From Chloroflexota bacterium (GTDB taxonomy: Bacteria; Chloroflexota; Dehalococcoidia; JACPQK01): a stretch of 64,000 nucleotides of DNA. How positions within the stretch are numbered: the first letter of the stretch is position 1; every line of letters starts with the position of its first letter. Positions 37,821 to 45,696 of the stretch are shown here, in pieces. Made by a program: the position numbers and the translations under genes. The notes beneath the pieces were generated by a model that was given only the letters and a program-made list of their open reading frames with translations, was not told where the DNA came from and made no database searches. The stretch is taken from NCBI GenBank assembly GCA_016190505.1, contig JACPQM010000018.1:1-64000 (forward strand), read 5' to 3'.

Positions 37821-39677
37821 ATGACCAAGGGATACGCGGGCAAACTGCTGAGGGTTGACCTGTCTTCAGGCTCCGTGCAGGACGAGCCATTGCCCCCCCT
37901 GGAGGTCCTCCGCCAGTACATCGGCGGCACCGGCCTGGGGGTCAAGATCCTGTCCGACGAGATGCCCCCTGATGTTGGGGTGTTTGACCCGGCCAGCCGC
38001 ATTATTCTCATGACCGGCCCGCTGACCGGTACCCCCATTCCCGGCGGCAACAACTGCGCCATTGTTGGGCCCAACGCTGATACTGGGTTCACCGTGGGGG
38101 CGGGGCACACGCACGGGCAGTTCGGCCCGAACATGAAGTTCGCTGGCTACGACGGCATTGTGGTCCAGGGCGCTTCGAAGAAGCCGGTGTACCTGTGGGT
38201 CCACGACGGCAAAGCCGAGCTCCGGGACGCCAGCAAGATCTGGGGCAAGGACACCCACGAGACCGAGGACCTGGTCAAGGCCGAGCTAGGCGACCCCAAA
38301 GCCAGCGTGGCTGCCATCGGGCCGGCGGGCGAGAACCTGCTGGGCGCGGCGCTGGTCTCCAACGACAAGTACCACGTGGCCGCTTTCGGTGGTGGCGGCG
38401 CCGTCCTGGGCTCCAAGCAACTCAAGGCCATCGCTGTCAGGGGTAAGGGCTCCGTGGAGTTGGCCGACCCCAAGGGGTTCGTCGAAGCAGCGGCCGAGTG
38501 GCGGCCCAAGGCCAAAGAGCGGCGCCCGGAGCCCGCCAGCGTGCCCAAGCGGTGGTACAAGTTCGGCGAGGACAGCGTGCTGGCGACGAAAAACCTGCTC
38601 AGCCCGGACCTGGGCATAGAGATTGGCCGCCGTTTCAGCAAGGCCTGCACTACCTACATCAAGCTCACCGGCGAGCCGTGCTTCACCTGCCCGTCAGCGT
38701 GCTCATACAAAGCCGTGGTCACCGAGGGCCACCGCAAGGGGTTCGTGGCCACAATGGGTGGGGGTGGGGAGAACATGGAGGGGGCGGCCGCCATGGTCGC
38801 GGCCAGCGACCCGGCGGACATCCTGTGGCTCACTGACCTCTATGACCGCATGGGGGTAAACTCGCCCACCCTGGGCTGCGCCGTGGCCCTGGCCTTCGAG
38901 TGCTTCGAACGTGGCTTGCTCACCGTCGAAGACACCGACGGCCTGGAGTTGCGCTGGGGCAACGCCGAGGCCGCAGCCACGCTGGTGCGGCAAGCGGCGA
39001 CCCGGCAGGGGTTCGGCAAGATCCTGGCCGACGGCCCCAAGAAGGCGGCGGAGCGCATCGGTGGCGATGCCGCCAACTACGCCGTGTGGGTCAAGGGCGC
39101 CGGGTTCAGGCTCCACGACTACCGGGGCCGCTATGAGTCCATGCTGGCCCAGGCCCTGGCCGGGGCTGGCCCACGGGGTGAGGGCACGGGCATGACCGGC
39201 GCCTACGACCCCGACCTGGGCTACTTCAAGTCCCCCGATGACCCCATGCAGATCCCGGGGATCTACAAGCGGATCCAGAGCAAGCGCCTGTTCGAGGACT
39301 CCGTGGGCGTGTGCATGTTCAACGCCAGCACCATCGTGGGAATCATGGGCCTGGAGAGCCGCTGCCTGGCCGCCGCCATCGGCTGGGACCAGATTGGCCC
39401 CGAGGAGCAGCTCACCATCGGCGAGCGCATCATCAACGTGGAGCGCGTGTTCAACGTGGGTCGTGGCCTCAAGCCTTCCGACGACATGGACCTCTCACCT
39501 CGCGTCCTGGAACCGCCCGCCGAAGGCTTGTTCAAGGGCCGCACCATCGCTCCGTACCTCAAGGACCTGGTGTACGGCTACTACCAGGTTATGGGCTGGG
39601 ACCAGACCACGGGAAAGCCCAGGCCTGAGACGCTGAAGCGACTGGGGCTGGGGCACCTGGCCGACCGGCTCCAGTAG
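37821..39677 (+). CDS. aldehyde ferredoxin oxidoreductase, tungsten type (2)
   Basis: 618 residues; ATG 37821 follows GGGGG by 5 bp, better placed than GTG 37818. Cluster ligands C287, C290, C294 (CFTCPSAC) and C498 (VGVCMFN) have spacing nearly the same as the Pyrococcus AOR (288, 291, 295, 494). N-terminal GKLLRVDLS and GANTG-like pterin-site residues are seen. Placed directly behind an NrfD-type anchor, so electrons may flow to or from quinone. Distant in sequence from AOR 1 in this window. Substrate unknown. The TAG stop leads into GGGGAC, again a palindrome edge. Confidence 0.93.
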   Translation: MTKGYAGKLLRVDLSSGSVQDEPLPPLEVLRQYIGGTGLGVKILSDEMPPDVGVFDPASRIILMTGPLTGTPIPGGNNCAIVGPNADTGFTVGAGHTHGQFGPNMKFAGYDGIVVQGASKKPVYLWVHDGKAELRDASKIWGKDTHETEDLVKAELGDPKASVAAIGPAGENLLGAALVSNDKYHVAAFGGGGAVLGSKQLKAIAVRGKGSVELADPKGFVEAAAEWRPKAKERRPEPASVPKRWYKFGEDSVLATKNLLSPDLGIEIGRRFSKACTTYIKLTGEPCFTCPSACSYKAVVTEGHRKGFVATMGGGGENMEGAAAMVAASDPADILWLTDLYDRMGVNSPTLGCAVALAFECFERGLLTVEDTDGLELRWGNAEAAATLVRQAATRQGFGKILADGPKKAAERIGGDAANYAVWVKGAGFRLHDYRGRYESMLAQALAGAGPRGEGTGMTGAYDPDLGYFKSPDDPMQIPGIYKRIQSKRLFEDSVGVCMFNASTIVGIMGLESRCLAAAIGWDQIGPEEQLTIGERIINVERVFNVGRGLKPSDDMDLSPRVLEPPAEGLFKGRTIAPYLKDLVYGYYQVMGWDQTTGKPRPETLKRLGLGHLADRLQ

Positions 39678-39839
39678 GGGACGCTTGTCCCGAATCCCCG
39701 GCACCATGCGGCCCGGCATGGGGCGGCGTGGTCCCAGGGACACGTGTACGAAGGCAGCCGTTACACCCTGCCCGGCGAGCGACCAGGCGTTGGTGATCTT
39801 GCGCCACAGCCGGGCGCGGCCAAGTCCCCAGGTCGGGCC

Positions 39840-40922
39840 ATGAGAATCGCCAGGAAACTGGAAACCGCCTTTCCCGCGGCTGGGGTGGGCGAGCTTCTTC
39901 CTGGCGCTACCCTCACCCTCGCCGTGGCCGTTGTCTCATTTGGCGCCTGGCAAGCCCTTGATGGCACATTGTTGAACGTCAGTGCTTTGCTCTGGGCCTT
40001 CTTGTTCTCTATCGTGTTGTCCAACACGGTACCCGGGCTAACCTCTGGAAGATTCGTCACCGGAGTCAACTGGAGCTCGTTTCGGCTGCTCCGGGTAGCT
40101 ATTGCGCTACTGGGGCTGACCATCAGCGCCTCGGTGTGGACCAAGCTCGGTGGCATCGGTGTGCTGGCCGTTCTGCTCAACCTTGGCGTGGCGTTTGTGC
40201 TGGGCAGTCTGTTCTGCCGCTATGTTTTGAAGATGCGCGCCCCGTTGGCCCTTCTCATAGGCGCTGGGACAGGGATATGCGGGGCCTCAGCCATTGCCGC
40301 TACTGGGCCTGCCCTCAAGGCCAGGGCCGAGGAGATGGGTGCCTCGGTGGCCGTAATCACCTTGTTTGGTCTGCTCGCCATGATTGGCTATCCAGTGCTG
40401 TTCCAAGGTGCGCTGGGTCCCTGGCTGTCCCACAGCGCGGCGGCCTTTGGGATGTGGGCAGGCATGGGCATCCACGAAACGGCCCAGGTGTTGGCCGCCT
40501 CCAGCCAGGTGGATGGAGCCCTTGACGTGGCCATGGTGGCCAAGTCAATCCGCATCTTCATGATCGGGCCAGTAGTCTTCGCCAGCTTGTTTCTCTTTCA
40601 ACGCTTGTCTCGGGCGAAGGGGGACGAAACAAAGCAGCAAGTTGACATACCCTGGTTTGCCCTGGCCTTCGTTATCTTGACCGTTGTGCATTGGATATTG
40701 CAGACCATTACGCCGGATTGGAAAGCCTTGAACTCCGATTACCTCAAGCCGACAATCACGTTTCTGCTGGCCTGGGCCTTCGCCGGGGTAGGCTTGAAAG
40801 TCAAGCTATTGTCCATCCGCCAGATTGGTCTCAAAGCTTTTGTGGGTGGCCTGGTGGTGGCCCTGATGGGAGGTTTCAGCGCTCTCCTCATCACCAAGTA
40901 CCTCTGGCTTGCCTCGCTGTGA
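39840..40922 (+). CDS. YeiH-family putative sulfate exporter (UPF0324)
   Basis: 360 residues from ATG 39840, with about ten helices. LSNTVPGLTSG, GAGTGICGASAIAATGP and IHETAQVLAASS are family signatures. Members have been annotated as putative sulfate or sulfite/taurine-related exporters, with limited evidence. It lies 162 bp after AOR 2 on the same strand. A link to sulfur chemistry of the cluster is only a guess. Confidence 0.88.
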   Translation: MRIARKLETAFPAAGVGELLPGATLTLAVAVVSFGAWQALDGTLLNVSALLWAFLFSIVLSNTVPGLTSGRFVTGVNWSSFRLLRVAIALLGLTISASVWTKLGGIGVLAVLLNLGVAFVLGSLFCRYVLKMRAPLALLIGAGTGICGASAIAATGPALKARAEEMGASVAVITLFGLLAMIGYPVLFQGALGPWLSHSAAAFGMWAGMGIHETAQVLAASSQVDGALDVAMVAKSIRIFMIGPVVFASLFLFQRLSRAKGDETKQQVDIPWFALAFVILTVVHWILQTITPDWKALNSDYLKPTITFLLAWAFAGVGLKVKLLSIRQIGLKAFVGGLVVALMGGFSALLITKYLWLASL

Positions 40923-41125
40923 CCGTGGCCAACCTGGAGGGCGGAGGCGACACAGCAGGAGGCGCTTGTCATCTTGCAGGAGAGAGCGTCACTGCCGTCA
41001 GGCCGACCACAACAGGTTGTGGTGCATCAGCTACCCTCTTCACCCAACGTGCCCAAGGACATCCCACGTAGGCGCCTGTGTCTGCACATGCCGGTTGCCC
41101 CCCCTTGTCCAGCACTGCGTGGGTC

Positions 41126-41154
41126 TTGACATATAATATCAATATTGATATTAT
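41126..41154 (+). promoter_or_regulatory. hic promoter with embedded 22-bp perfect palindrome (operator)
   Basis: TTGACA (41126-41131), 17-bp spacer, TATTAT (41149-41154). The segment 41133-41154 is a perfect AT-only-rich palindrome centred on AATATT, covering spacer and -10. Such a site overlapping the promoter fits autorepression by the HicB antitoxin's DNA-binding domain. It is strikingly AT-rich for this genome. Confidence 0.7.
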
Positions 41155-41339
41155 TACCTCATGGCGACGATGACGCGCATCCTCCAACGAGCGGCAGCCA
41201 TCGGGTGTACAAGACACCGTGGAGCGGCGACCCACGGGTAAGCATCCAGAATAGCAAGGGGAAGGCGAGGGCATATCAGGTCAAGCAAGTGCTCAAGGCA
41301 ATCGAACAGTTGGAGACGGAACATGGCACAGAAAGATGA
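41145..41339 (+). pseudogene. hicA: hicA toxin remnant, N-terminus missing
   Basis: The frame ending at 41339 has the HicA core GSHRVYKTP and KGKARAYQVKQVLKAIEQLE, the mRNA-interferase fold with its key His. But only about 16 codons separate this from the palindromic promoter, where the family has about 25 residues (helix 1 and strand 1). The frame has no normal start: the upstream TTG lies inside the -10, and the first ATG (41161) is in another frame. It overlaps hicB by 17 bp. Most likely a decayed toxin; a start further in (GTG 41205) would lose the key motif. Confidence 0.55.
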
Positions 41340-41652
41340 CAAGTACACTTATCGGGTCACGTGGTCGGAAGACGACGCCGAATATGTGGGGCTTTGCGCT
41401 GAGTTTCCTAGCTTGAGCTGGCTGGCGCAAACGCCTCAGGCAACGCTGAATGGCATCCGCAAGTTGGTGAGCGACGTTATTGCAGACATGGTCTCCAACG
41501 GAGAACCAGTCCCTGAGCCCATCGCCACCAAGCGCTTCAGCGGCAAGTTCGTGGTCCGCGTGCCGCCTGACGTGCACCGGCAACTGGCGTTGGAGGCAGC
41601 AGAAGCCGGCGTAAGTCTCAACCGTCTGGCAAGCGCAAAGCTCAGTCGCTAG
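41323..41652 (+). CDS. hicB: HicB family antitoxin
   Basis: 109 residues. The N-terminal half (YTYRVTWSEDDAEYVGLCAEFPSLSW split as a partial RNase H-like fold) and the C-terminal ribbon-helix-helix (KFVVRVPPDVHRQLALEAAE, then GVSLNRLASAKL) are typical HicB. It would bind the palindrome upstream and neutralise HicA. It remains intact although hicA looks truncated. Confidence 0.88.
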   Translation: MAQKDDKYTYRVTWSEDDAEYVGLCAEFPSLSWLAQTPQATLNGIRKLVSDVIADMVSNGEPVPEPIATKRFSGKFVVRVPPDVHRQLALEAAEAGVSLNRLASAKLSR

Positions 41653-41664
41653 ACCGCACTAGCG

Positions 41665-41690
41665 GGGCCAGCGGTGACCACCGCTGGCCC
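41665..41690. terminator. bidirectional hairpin terminator
   Basis: Perfect 12-bp arms GGGCCAGCGGTG and CACCGCTGGCCC with a 2-nt centre lie between convergent hicB and the EamA genes. Confidence 0.6.
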
Positions 41691-41707
41691 TACAACCGTT
41701 CGGGGCC

Positions 41708-42142
41708 CTAGCCCACCGCCACCAAGGCCAACCCCAGCACCACCAGCAGGGTGCCCGCCACCAGGGGCACGGTGATCCTCTCCAGCCGCTTGAGGAAGAC
41801 CGCTGAGAGCAGCACGGCCATCACCGGCCAGGTGCCATGTATGGGGGCTGCCACCACCGCGGGAATCGAGCGCAGCGCGGCGTACAGGAACAACACTCCC
41901 AGAGCCGAACACACCCCCGACGTAACGAGGTGTGGCAGCGCCCGCTTCTCAGCGCTGTCCAAGGAAAAGCCGCGGCCCCTGACTACCACGGCGAGTAGCA
42001 CCGTGGCCGTAAGCATGGATATGGTTGAGCCTACCACCGGGTCCCGGCCGTCGCGGAGGGCCAGCCGCATCACCACTAACCCCAATCCGTAGGCGGCAGA
42101 GGCCATCAGGGCCATGAGGCTGCCCTGGAGCAGCCTAGGCAC
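41708..42142 (-). CDS. EamA-domain transporter, C-terminal half
   Basis: 144 residues from GTG 42142, five helices, matching the second EamA domain (LMALMASAAYGLGLVVMRLA ... IPAVVAAPIHGTWPVMAVLL). The start overlaps the TAG of the upstream half by 8 bp in the +1 frame. Either a coupled two-gene half-size transporter or one 10-helix EamA protein broken by a frameshift. Substrate unknown. Confidence 0.7.
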   Translation of the reverse strand: MPRLLQGSLMALMASAAYGLGLVVMRLALRDGRDPVVGSTISMLTATVLLAVVVRGRGFSLDSAEKRALPHLVTSGVCSALGVLFLYAALRSIPAVVAAPIHGTWPVMAVLLSAVFLKRLERITVPLVAGTLLVVLGLALVAVG

Positions 42143-42572
42143 TGGCCCTCTTCTCCTGGGTAATGACGAGCACGAGGCCTGCCACCACCAGCACCGTGCC
42201 GGCCAGGACAGGCAAGCTGAGTTCCTCACTGGCAAGGACCACGGCCAGAGGGAGGGCAAACACGGGGGCCGACCCGGTGATGGGGGTGGTGACCACCACG
42301 CCCACGTACTTTATGGCCGCGTACTGTAGCAAACGCCCGACAAACAGGGTGATAAGCCCGACGGCGGCGAACCAGAGCAGGGTCGAGAGAGAGGAGGTCA
42401 CCAGCGCCCGGAACTGAGTGGCCAGGGCCACCGCCAGGACGAAAGCCAGCCCGGCCAGTAACGTCAGCCAGGTGCCCTTGAGCACAGCAACCTGCCGGAA
42501 GCCCAGACGGGCGAATACCGAGGCCCCGGCGAAGGACAGGGACGATAGCGCGGCCAGAACGATGCCAAGCAT
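42135..42572 (-). CDS. EamA-domain transporter, N-terminal half
   Basis: 145 residues, five helices, first EamA domain (MLGIVLAALSSLSFAGASVF ... VVTTPITGSAPVFALPLAV). It ends at TAG 42135-42137 inside the overlap with the second half. It begins 27 bp after the MoaD/ThiS-like gene on the same strand, so it belongs to the operon led by molybdopterin oxidoreductase 2. Confidence 0.75.
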   Translation of the reverse strand: MLGIVLAALSSLSFAGASVFARLGFRQVAVLKGTWLTLLAGLAFVLAVALATQFRALVTSSLSTLLWFAAVGLITLFVGRLLQYAAIKYVGVVVTTPITGSAPVFALPLAVVLASEELSLPVLAGTVLVVAGLVLVITQEKRASA

Positions 42573-42599
42573 CAGGATACGGACTTCGGGTACAGGATT

Positions 42600-42905
42600 T
42601 CAGCCGCCGGCGGAAGGCGAGTACAGGCCCAGGTTTACCTGGTCCAGTGCCCGGAGCGGTGTGTCCAGGCCCTGAAGCAAGGAGATGCTCAGGTTGTTGA
42701 CCGACACCACCACGTGTCGTCCCAGGTTGTACCCGTCCCTATCTATGACCGTGCCCACTAGCTTGGGATTCCAGTTCTGGGCCAGATATGAAAGGGCCTT
42801 GCCCAGCGTGGTCTCGTCGCCGGGCATCTCCACCTCGTGCGTGCCGGCGTCCACCAGACCCAGCACGTAGGCCAGTGACGCCGAGACGTATACCGAGAGC
42901 TTCAC
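42600..42905 (-). CDS. MoaD/ThiS-like sulfur carrier
   Basis: 101 residues from GTG 42905. The b-grasp pattern (KLSVYVSASLAYVL, then VVVSVNNLSISLLQGLDTPL) ends exactly in Gly-Gly (YSPSAGG), as needed for thiocarboxylate formation in MoaD and ThiS proteins. It lies 12 bp downstream of molybdopterin oxidoreductase 2 and may help make or mature its pterin cofactor, or act in another sulfur transfer. It is longer than the moaD at 61.9 kb and only distantly similar. Confidence 0.75.
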   Translation of the reverse strand: MKLSVYVSASLAYVLGLVDAGTHEVEMPGDETTLGKALSYLAQNWNPKLVGTVIDRDGYNLGRHVVVSVNNLSISLLQGLDTPLRALDQVNLGLYSPSAGG

Positions 42906-42917
42906 GTCGTGCCCCCG

Positions 42918-45458
42918 TTAGTCGGCAGCGTACACCCGCACCCGCACGGCGGCGCCTTCCATCGTGGTAGCTATGGGGTCGGTGTTCTTGAGGCTGAGAC
43001 CGACGAGGGAGTTGAAGTGCGTTCCTTTCCCTTTGGCGATGGGATGGTCGCACCAATGGCCCAGCACGCCGGCGATGCCCACGCACTCGGGGTGCATTCC
43101 CTCGGTGACCTTGGCCTCGCCCAGGACCTTGCCGTTGGCGGACTCGACCCAGATGCGCTGGCCATCGGCGATGCCCTTCTTCTGCGCTGTGGTCCGGTTC
43201 ACCCACACCTTGAGCACATAAGGGTCCCGCTCGGCCACTTCCATGAGCCAGGGGTTGAAGGCCAACCGGGCGAAGGTGAACAGCACTGATTTCCCGTTCA
43301 CAGCGAAGAGGTCGTACTTGTCATCTGCCTGGTGCACCGGGCCTGGCTTCCACCTGGGCAGGGCATCGTAGTCGGCGAAGTCAATGTCGTCCTTGAGCCT
43401 GTCATAAGCACCGGCCTGCTTGAGGCTGGCCACCAACTGGTCGCCGGTCCTCTTCAGGTCCTCGTTGTACAGGGCGATACGTGCGGGCTGGAACGGCATA
43501 TACTTCTCCACCGCAGGTATCTTCCTGGCGTAGACGCCATCGGCCACTAGCTTCTGCCAGCCGTCCTCACCGATCATGTTCTTGGCAAGGCGCTCCTGTA
43601 TTTGAGCCAGCGTGTAGCGCTCTTCGAGGCTGAGCTTGTACTCAGGCTTGAGACGGAAGAAGGCGTTGGCCCAGTAGTTGAAGCCATTCTCTCCGTAGAG
43701 GAGTCCCAGCCTGTGGCCTACCTCCAGGGCCATGTCCCAGAAGTCGCGGGCCTGGTGCTGAGGCTTGATGGCCGGCCGGGCGTAGAGCAAGCCCAGGTAC
43801 TCCGAGCCGGCCTGCACCGTTTGCAGGTTGTTCCGCTCAAGCTGGAAGTCTGTTGGTAGGAGGATGTCCGCCAACTGGGAAGTCTCGGTCATGTACTGCT
43901 CGACCTGGACCACGAAGTTCCGCTTGTAGTACGCCTCGATCTTTTTGAGGTCGCCCACGGTCATGATTGGGTTAGTAGCATCGGAGAGGATCATGGTGCG
44001 TGGGTCCAGGCCCCAGGCCTCGGGCTCCACACCCGTAACGTAGTGCAAGTGTGAGGCCCCAAGCACGTCGAAAGGCAGGTAGTTTCCCAGGTCGTACTCG
44101 GTAGGTGGCCAGGTGGGCGCTGAGAGGGGATGGAACATGTGGATGTCGTAGCTTACCACGCCATCGGCGTTGGGTACAAGCTGGGCTTCCTTCAGGCGAG
44201 TGCCGAAGAACCAGCGCCCGGTCCCACCGGGGGGGCCCATCGCCCCCACGACCAGTTGCAGGGTGTTGATGGCCTGCGTGGTCAGGGTGGAGTGCACGTG
44301 GCTCTGAGTGCCCCGATAGAACACCACCATGGAGCCCCGCAGCGGCCAGCGGTGCCCCTCAATCTCGATGGTGCTGCCAATCTGCGTGTTCTCTCCGAAC
44401 TCCCGAGCGATACGCCGGAGCGTGGCCGCAGGCACGGTGGTGATCTCTTCCACCCTTTCCGGGCTATACTCCGTCACCCTCTCCTTCAGCATCTGGAAGG
44501 CTGGCTGGCAGGCAATACCGTTGACCTGGAAGCGGCCCTCCAGGGCCGCTCGGGGAGCGGCGCCCTCAGGGTTGAACAGGTCAAAAGGCTTGGCCTGGCC
44601 GTCCACACTGTCCCAGATTACGGGCTTGCGGGTCTCCGGGTCCCGCACGCAATACCCGTCAGGAGCGATAAGGTAGGGGGCGTTAGTATGGCGCCGCAGG
44701 TATTCTGCATCGTACACGCCGTAGTCGTTGAGCAGCAGGTTGACTATCCCCAGTACGAAGGCGCCGTCGGTGGCTGGCCGGATAGGCACCCACTCATCGG
44801 CCTTGGCCGCGGCATGGGTGAACCGGGGGTCCACCACCACCAGCTTCATGCCCCGGATGCGGGCATCCGCGATACGCTTGCCATCCACGGGGATGGAGCG
44901 GTCGGACTCGAAGCCGGTGTTGGTGCCGATGAAGAGGGCGTACTTCGTGTACTTGTACTCCGGCCAATCGTGGAAAGAGCCCCAGAGTTGGGTACCCAGG
45001 GTGTGGCCGGCATTACCGCATTGCACGCCGCCCCCGGTCCCCGCCGCCAGGTGCACGTTGGTAGTGCCATAGGCGAAACCCCAACAGAAGAAGTAGGGCA
45101 AGCGGCTCAGCTCCATGGAAGGCATCTTGAGCCCTTTGGGGTTGGCCGCCCTTTGCTGTTTGAGCTTCTCGGTGACGATGTCGAGGGCCTGGTCCCAGGA
45201 GATCTCCTGCCACTTGGGGTCAATGCCGACGCCCTTCTCGGGGTTGGTGCGCTGGAGGGGCACCTTCAAGCGGTGGGGGTCATAGACGCGCATGAGGGCG
45301 GCGTTGCCCTTGGGACACAGGCGGCCCTCGGTATGAGGGGCAACGGGGTTCCCCTCGATCTTGGAGATTACACCATTCTCAACCCGCACCTTCACCGGGC
45401 AGTAGTTGTAGCACTCGATACAAAACGACGGTACTTCTTCGATCTGCGCTGGCTTCAT
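42918..45458 (-). CDS. DMSO-reductase-family molybdopterin oxidoreductase (2)
   Basis: 846 residues, a close paralog of the protein at 33670-36201 (long runs identical, for example GRLCPKGNAALMRVYDPHRL). Cluster ligands C13, C16, C20 and C48; Cys147 (VQCGNAGHTLG) is the presumed metal ligand. No Tat signal, hence cytoplasmic. Unlike the first copy it has no ferredoxin or NrfD gene next to it; a MoaD/ThiS-like and an EamA transporter follow. Its promoter is back to back with that of binding protein 3. Confidence 0.92.
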   Translation of the reverse strand: MKPAQIEEVPSFCIECYNYCPVKVRVENGVISKIEGNPVAPHTEGRLCPKGNAALMRVYDPHRLKVPLQRTNPEKGVGIDPKWQEISWDQALDIVTEKLKQQRAANPKGLKMPSMELSRLPYFFCWGFAYGTTNVHLAAGTGGGVQCGNAGHTLGTQLWGSFHDWPEYKYTKYALFIGTNTGFESDRSIPVDGKRIADARIRGMKLVVVDPRFTHAAAKADEWVPIRPATDGAFVLGIVNLLLNDYGVYDAEYLRRHTNAPYLIAPDGYCVRDPETRKPVIWDSVDGQAKPFDLFNPEGAAPRAALEGRFQVNGIACQPAFQMLKERVTEYSPERVEEITTVPAATLRRIAREFGENTQIGSTIEIEGHRWPLRGSMVVFYRGTQSHVHSTLTTQAINTLQLVVGAMGPPGGTGRWFFGTRLKEAQLVPNADGVVSYDIHMFHPLSAPTWPPTEYDLGNYLPFDVLGASHLHYVTGVEPEAWGLDPRTMILSDATNPIMTVGDLKKIEAYYKRNFVVQVEQYMTETSQLADILLPTDFQLERNNLQTVQAGSEYLGLLYARPAIKPQHQARDFWDMALEVGHRLGLLYGENGFNYWANAFFRLKPEYKLSLEERYTLAQIQERLAKNMIGEDGWQKLVADGVYARKIPAVEKYMPFQPARIALYNEDLKRTGDQLVASLKQAGAYDRLKDDIDFADYDALPRWKPGPVHQADDKYDLFAVNGKSVLFTFARLAFNPWLMEVAERDPYVLKVWVNRTTAQKKGIADGQRIWVESANGKVLGEAKVTEGMHPECVGIAGVLGHWCDHPIAKGKGTHFNSLVGLSLKNTDPIATTMEGAAVRVRVYAAD

Positions 45459-45557
45459 AACCTCTACTCCGATAGCACCATGTCACCTCCGGGACACTTT
45501 GGGGACCGTGCGTTGACCAGACGGGGACCCAGAGTACCCAACGGAAGCGATGCCTCA

Positions 45558-45585
45558 TTCTTACCTTTGCGGAGCCTGCTGTCAA
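45558..45585 (-). promoter_or_regulatory. promoter of molybdopterin oxidoreductase 2
   Basis: Minus-strand TTGACA (45585-45580), 16-bp spacer, TAAGAA (45563-45558); AAGAAT at 17 bp is an alternative. Its -35 is 11 bp from the divergent -35 at 45597. Confidence 0.55.
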
Positions 45586-45596
45586 GGGCCGGGCTA

Positions 45597-45626
45597 TTGA
45601 CAGGCTGGGACTGGACTTGGTATATT
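45597..45626 (+). promoter_or_regulatory. promoter of solute-binding protein gene 3
   Basis: TTGACA (45597-45602), 18-bp spacer, TATATT (45621-45626), about 70 bp before ATG 45697. Confidence 0.7.
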
Positions 45627-45696
45627 CCTGCCGACGTTTCGCGGCGTCTGGTGTTTGTGTGTCAAGCGGTCCTTGTCGTCCAAAGGAGGGACAAAA

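Noticed and set aside
21975-39677. AOR 1 and AOR 2 as a recent duplication
   Set aside because: Apart from the family motifs the two proteins differ in length and much of their sequence, so the duplication, if any, is old or they were acquired separately.
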